Shown here: positions 60,605-64,000 of the stretch, in pieces
Layout: the number at the start of each line of letters is the position of its first letter
Numbering within the stretch: the first letter of the stretch is position 1
NCBI RefSeq assembly: GCF_017545445.1
Contig: NZ_JAFWOM010000118.1
Coordinates: 1 to 64,000 of the forward strand
Source of the DNA: Fibrobacter sp.
GTDB lineage: Bacteria > Fibrobacterota > Fibrobacteria > Fibrobacterales > Fibrobacteraceae
DNA: 64,000 bases
Reading direction: 5' to 3'
Program-made: the position numbers and the translations under genes
The notes under the pieces: generated by a model
What the model was told of the DNA's origin: nothing
The model's database searches: none
The model's input: only the letters and a program-made list of their open reading frames with translations

Positions 60605-63022
60605 TCATTCTTCCACGAAACAAGCTGGAATTTTAAGCTTTACGACTTGCGATATCGGGAGGTTATAACGAGTATCATATACGTCGTTACGCTTGTTAAA
60701 ATACGCATTTGTATAAGTGGAACGAATTCTTTCACGAGGTTCCCCATACAAAGCGTTGAACCTAGCCATAAGAGAGTCTGCAAGTGTAGAATCTTTAGAG
60801 TTCAACATCTTTTCTCGTTTCTTAGGCACTATTATTTTATTGTGTTCTATACATTCATAGCGGACAACGCCGCCTGTTGCAAGGTCTTTAGAGAACTTAA
60901 TTTCACTGCAAAGGCTCTTTTTTGTAGCCGGTGCTCCAATGATATCGACAGAATCTTTGGCATCTTGCCCATTCTGCTTGCAAACCATATGGTATTCCCT
61001 TGTAAAAGCAAGATGAATTTTAACGAAATCAACAATTTCTTGTGCGATTTCATCATTGCCAACATCCGTATGAACTTCTGGAGGCATATAACCGTAATGT
61101 AACACCTCCCTCAATTCCTCTTTGAATTCTTTATTGGAATCAGGCTCCAAGGATAAGGATACATGCTCATCTACACGGCCTTTTTCTTTATAGCCCATCG
61201 CTGCTACTGCGGATAAATTAAAATCATCATTATAATAGCGATACAACAATCTCTTGAGGCGCCAGCCCATTGAGTTTTTAAAGGCTTGGATTATCCCTGT
61301 TTTAAATTCACCCATTTCAAGATTTTCTCTAAGAGATTTTCCCTCTTTTAAGACAACCGTATCCACAAGAATATCGATATTCAATTTCGGGAGGGTTTTC
61401 TCATTTTCAAATTCCTTAACCACGCCATCAATAGCGACATTTCGTTCCTTAAAGAAGGATTCAATACGTTCCTTGTCATTTATTGCAACCACGCCCTGAA
61501 GGGTAAGAATCCCGCCAGCACTCTCTTCAGGCACAACGAAATATTGCAAGTGATCTAAGAGTTTTCCATCTTTGAACAGGTTGACCGACAAAATCGATTT
61601 ATACTTTTTTTCTATTCTAGAGCGTATAGATGGTTCCATATATTCGTCTTTGTAGTTCGAAGCCTTTATAAAATTCTCAATTTCTTTGCGGTCGTGTGTC
61701 GCAAAAGAGAGGCCGTTTTTGTCATAGATATTCATTGAATCCGAGATGGCTAACATCTCTAGCATACGATGCGGTTTCCCAGGAATATAAGTCAATGTAT
61801 CCGCAACATTCTTTATATCGCACCAGCCACATTGCGAACGCAAAGCGTACCCTCTTGCCGCTTTCAACATTTTCGAAGTCGCATCCACCTGAACTCCGAT
61901 AAATCCTGTATAAAGTTTCAAAGGAATTTCTTGACCCAAATAGTTCCATTTAACATCAACAGACGTAAGAGCATTCGGCAGGGTTTCGAAATCGACATCA
62001 TGTTCCCAATCTGTACGTTTTACAAACTCCATTTTATCAGAATATCCCATCAAGTACGGATAGAACTTGGAGAACCAGCCATTGAATTTAGGATTTCCAC
62101 ATCCTTTGGGGTTGTATAGCTTATATATATTTTTCCAAAAAGCGATAGAACTATTTCCATCGAAAGCTTTAACAAATTCATCAAGAATCGGATTTAACTG
62201 TTGTGACCACCATTCCATATCAAGGCGAGTTGCAAGCTTATTAAAAGAATCCTTCAACAAGCTCCAATCCTCTTTTGTGCCATTAATCCTTATTTGGGGA
62301 ATACCGCATAAAGTATAGGTAAAATATGTATAATATTCAGACGCTATGGCCATAACCATGGAACGTGAAATATTGTAATCGACCGGGCTTGTGGTCGAAA
62401 ATTTCGTCCGCAACGGAGCACCCGTTTCTGGCGGCAACTTTTCTTGAAGATTATCGAAAAAATCTGCAATGACGCCAAACCATTCTTCGTGCGTAGATTC
62501 CATAGTCAGGTGATTCGCAAAGACCTTAATGTCCGTATCGACATCCGGGCCAACAAAACGGTCTTTCAAAGAATCACTATTGCTCTTTACATGTAATCGA
62601 AATCCATCTAAAATCAACAGCCAAATATCGTCTGGACTTATTTCCATGGCATAGTGTCTAGCATAAGCCAAAGCGACCAAATCTATAAAAGCCGATTTTT
62701 GGGAACGCCCCTTTACAAACGGACTTATAGAATCCGAATAGGCATAGAAGATTTTGGTTTCAGGGGAACCCTTTTGGTGAGAACTTGAAAAATACTCCGC
62801 AAAGCCCCCTTTCTCTACAGGGACAGTTTCTTCGCGGAAAGCGCTATCGTGAACGGACGTATCGACGACCATCGCGTAAGCACTCGTATCACGGACAAAG
62901 CCGTAAATCTTGTGTGAAGAATCCGGCGAAACATCAATAGGCTTATTCACTTGCTTGCGTTCGCAAGAGAGCAGAACGCTTGTAGCAAGGAGGAGGTAAA
63001 AGAATTTGTAAAAGCTATGCAT
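60605..63022 (-). CDS. DUF4419 lipoprotein, first of four tandem paralogues
   Basis: The 805-residue lipoprotein has lipobox VLLSC (Cys20), a DUF4419 region (about 65-400; ISPDDIWLLILDGFRLHVKS, RINGTKEDWSLLKDSFNKLA) and the shared second half. That half has an insertion of about 35 residues (KKREKMLNSKDSTLADSLM) before the final ISQVVKLKIPACFVEE. It lacks the NEDFRF tail of its two neighbours. Its ATG lies 6 nt after TATATT with no ribosome site, so the operon probably starts here as a leaderless mRNA. Domain of unknown function; likely cell-envelope location. Confidence 0.82.
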   Translation of the reverse strand: MHSFYKFFYLLLATSVLLSCERKQVNKPIDVSPDSSHKIYGFVRDTSAYAMVVDTSVHDSAFREETVPVEKGGFAEYFSSSHQKGSPETKIFYAYSDSISPFVKGRSQKSAFIDLVALAYARHYAMEISPDDIWLLILDGFRLHVKSNSDSLKDRFVGPDVDTDIKVFANHLTMESTHEEWFGVIADFFDNLQEKLPPETGAPLRTKFSTTSPVDYNISRSMVMAIASEYYTYFTYTLCGIPQIRINGTKEDWSLLKDSFNKLATRLDMEWWSQQLNPILDEFVKAFDGNSSIAFWKNIYKLYNPKGCGNPKFNGWFSKFYPYLMGYSDKMEFVKRTDWEHDVDFETLPNALTSVDVKWNYLGQEIPLKLYTGFIGVQVDATSKMLKAARGYALRSQCGWCDIKNVADTLTYIPGKPHRMLEMLAISDSMNIYDKNGLSFATHDRKEIENFIKASNYKDEYMEPSIRSRIEKKYKSILSVNLFKDGKLLDHLQYFVVPEESAGGILTLQGVVAINDKERIESFFKERNVAIDGVVKEFENEKTLPKLNIDILVDTVVLKEGKSLRENLEMGEFKTGIIQAFKNSMGWRLKRLLYRYYNDDFNLSAVAAMGYKEKGRVDEHVSLSLEPDSNKEFKEELREVLHYGYMPPEVHTDVGNDEIAQEIVDFVKIHLAFTREYHMVCKQNGQDAKDSVDIIGAPATKKSLCSEIKFSKDLATGGVVRYECIEHNKIIVPKKREKMLNSKDSTLADSLMARFNALYGEPRERIRSTYTNAYFNKRNDVYDTRYNLPISQVVKLKIPACFVEE

Positions 63023-63034
63023 ACTAACAATATA
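63023..63034 (-). promoter_or_regulatory. -10 box TATATT 6 nt before the DUF4419 operon (leaderless candidate)
   Basis: TATATT on the minus strand (63034-63029) is followed by GTTAGT and the ATG at 63022. Confidence 0.55.
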
Positions 63035-63092
63035 AAAACATAGCTTTGCAGAAATTTTATAATAAAAAGTAAAATAATGTATATACGAGAAA

Positions 63093-63125
63093 TTATGGAT
63101 CCTTCGCGTTGCTCAGGATGACGGG
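63093..63125. repeat. Single GTCATCC...GGATCC palindromic element
   Basis: GGATCCTTCGCGTTGCTCAG followed by GATGACG is the reverse of the GTCATCCTGAG...GAAGGATCC form. It stands alone here, without heptads, between the metallopeptidase stop and the DUF4419 operon. Confidence 0.7.
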
Positions 63126-63137
63126 ACTGCAACGGGA

Positions 63138-63629
63138 TTACTTACCGCTCATAATGGTGGCGAGGTCGGCACCACTCAAATTCGTTTTTTCGCTTAAGGC
63201 GGCGACGATTGCGGTGAGCGACTTTTGGCAAGCCATCATGAGGTTATAAACTTGTTCGACAACGTTTGTTTCGGCAAGTTGGTAATAATAGCAGGCCGCC
63301 TGGAAGCTCTGGTAATCCGGATCGCTCCTGTAAAGTTCCATCGGGAGTTCTTTCATGACAGTGTCGAGGTCGCAAGCGAAATTTTTGCGGATTAAAAAGT
63401 CCGACATGTGGCCCGCAATAGCGATGTGAGCGGCACCATCGAGCGAGCTTCCAGGCATACGCGTAGCACTTGGCTTTTCCTTGGAATTGTTGATTCTGAC
63501 GTAATCAATCTGGCGCTTGAACAGGAATGCGATTAAAGCGTGGCCCGCCTCGTGGCGGCAGAGTTTTTCATATTCTTGTTCGCCGAAGAATTCAATTAAG
63601 GTTTCGCGAGTTAATGTTTGTTCTGACAT
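63138..63629 (-). CDS. Small HEAGH-motif zinc metallopeptidase-like protein
   Basis: The 163-residue protein has the zinc-peptidase motif RHEAGHALIAFLF (His26, Glu27, His30), as in the FtsH-type M41 peptidase fold, but no AAA domain or membrane helix. The SSLDGAAHIAIAGHMSDFL segment resembles the AGxAAE region of such peptidases, which carries the third ligand. It would be a stand-alone peptidase-fold protein of unknown substrate. AGGTGG precedes ATG, and its start overlaps the hydrolase gene by 19 nt. Confidence 0.75.
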   Translation of the reverse strand: MSEQTLTRETLIEFFGEQEYEKLCRHEAGHALIAFLFKRQIDYVRINNSKEKPSATRMPGSSLDGAAHIAIAGHMSDFLIRKNFACDLDTVMKELPMELYRSDPDYQSFQAACYYYQLAETNVVEQVYNLMMACQKSLTAIVAALSEKTNLSGADLATIMSGK

Positions 63630-64000
63630 TTTTCAATCCACCTGTCTAAAAAATCCATCTGTTCGTCAGTATGGAACCAATGTTCACCGCCTTGCATAAT
63701 CGAGAGCGATGCACCCACTTTTTGAGCAAAGTCTTGCATCGTTTCGAGGTCGGTCAAATTGTCATTGGAGCCGTACAAAATATGCGTCGGGATATTCCAT
63801 TTGATGGGATTTTCTCGCACGTAGCAAAGGTATTTCCAAGAAAGCGTCTCGCCAAAGTTCGTCGCAATTTCACCTTTTTCGCGGAGTTCATCTTCGGAGA
63901 CGTTCGCCCACAGCATCATATTGCAAATGAGCTTTTCCAAGTTCACCATCGGCGAAATGAAGAGCGCCTGCTTGATGCGTTTTTCGCCCAAAGCGTTCAT
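63611..64000 (-). CDS. Alpha/beta hydrolase, partial (C-terminal part)
   Basis: The visible 129 residues, cut at the window edge, are the end of an alpha/beta hydrolase. The acid residue lies in LYGSNDNLTD (Asp80) and the catalytic His in GGEHWFHTDEQ (His107). The nucleophile Ser is outside the window. The substrate is unknown. The metallopeptidase gene starts within its last 19 nt, so the two form an operon. Confidence 0.75.
   Translation of the reverse strand: MNALGEKRIKQALFISPMVNLEKLICNMMLWANVSEDELREKGEIATNFGETLSWKYLCYVRENPIKWNIPTHILYGSNDNLTDLETMQDFAQKVGASLSIMQGGEHWFHTDEQMDFLDRWIEKCQNKH

Overview
The window reads as chromosomal DNA of a Fibrobacter-type bacterium (inference). Four observations support this. 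There is a secreted lipoprotein with the Fibrobacter paralogous (FISUC) domain. A LexA box of the form TGCNC-N4-GTGCAT lies upstream of lexA. Several secreted proteins carry long Ser-rich linkers (CotH-like lipoprotein, InlB-repeat protein). A GH5 cellulase and an SGNH esterase suit a plant-fibre degrader. No phage, plasmid, insertion sequence, CRISPR array or rRNA was seen. One tRNA gene, tRNA-Pro(UGG), is present.

Layout. 0.3-2.1 kb (minus): acetolactate synthase with an unlisted 57-residue partner ORF. 2.4-8.2 kb (plus): ATP-grasp / alpha-E / transglutaminase peptide-metabolism cluster. 8.4-11.6 kb: CotH lipoprotein and a small membrane protein. 11.6-16.6 kb: tRNA-Pro with repeated copies of its 3' end, lexA, and topB carrying in-frame repeat insertions. 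16.7-18.5 kb (minus): GNAT toxin-antitoxin pair and FISUC lipoprotein. 19-23.9 kb: sufB, DJ-1, hslO, thrH and a 35-residue membrane peptide. 23.9-27.6 kb: YfhO-like membrane protein and a frameshifted acyltransferase. 27.6-32 kb (minus): three exported proteins. 32.3-34.3 kb: hflX interrupted by a stop codon, then pgpA. 34.4-40.2 kb: envelope proteins, an NSS transporter and fabF. 40.7-43.5 kb: orn, a penicillin-binding protein and lgt. 43.6-45.3 kb (minus): a protein with diadenylate-cyclase-like motifs. 45.5-52.5 kb: UPF0340, a solute-binding lipoprotein, a SprT/YkgJ pair, and an EF-hand lipoprotein with its outer-membrane partner. 53-54.4 kb (minus): GH5 cellulase. 54.6-63 kb (minus): four tandem DUF4419 lipoproteins, the last lacking its DUF4419 half. 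63.1-64 kb: HEAGH metallopeptidase and a partial alpha/beta hydrolase.

Two genome-wide habits stand out. First, many gaps hold one composite element: degenerate tandem heptanucleotides, G-rich on the left (GTTAGTG, GTAGGAA, GACGAAA) and C-rich on the right (CCTAACA, CCTAATC), around palindromic modules of the GTCATCC...GGATCCAG and CCCGG...CCGGG types. The same modules lie in frame inside topB and form the end of hslO. Second, many genes lack a Shine-Dalgarno sequence and have TATATT or TATCTT 6-10 nt before the start codon, which suggests leaderless mRNAs.

The candidates I rate highest as undescribed biology are the heptad/palindrome element and its entry into coding sequence, the diadenylate-cyclase-like protein, and the DUF4419 lipoprotein array. 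All were read by eye without database searches.
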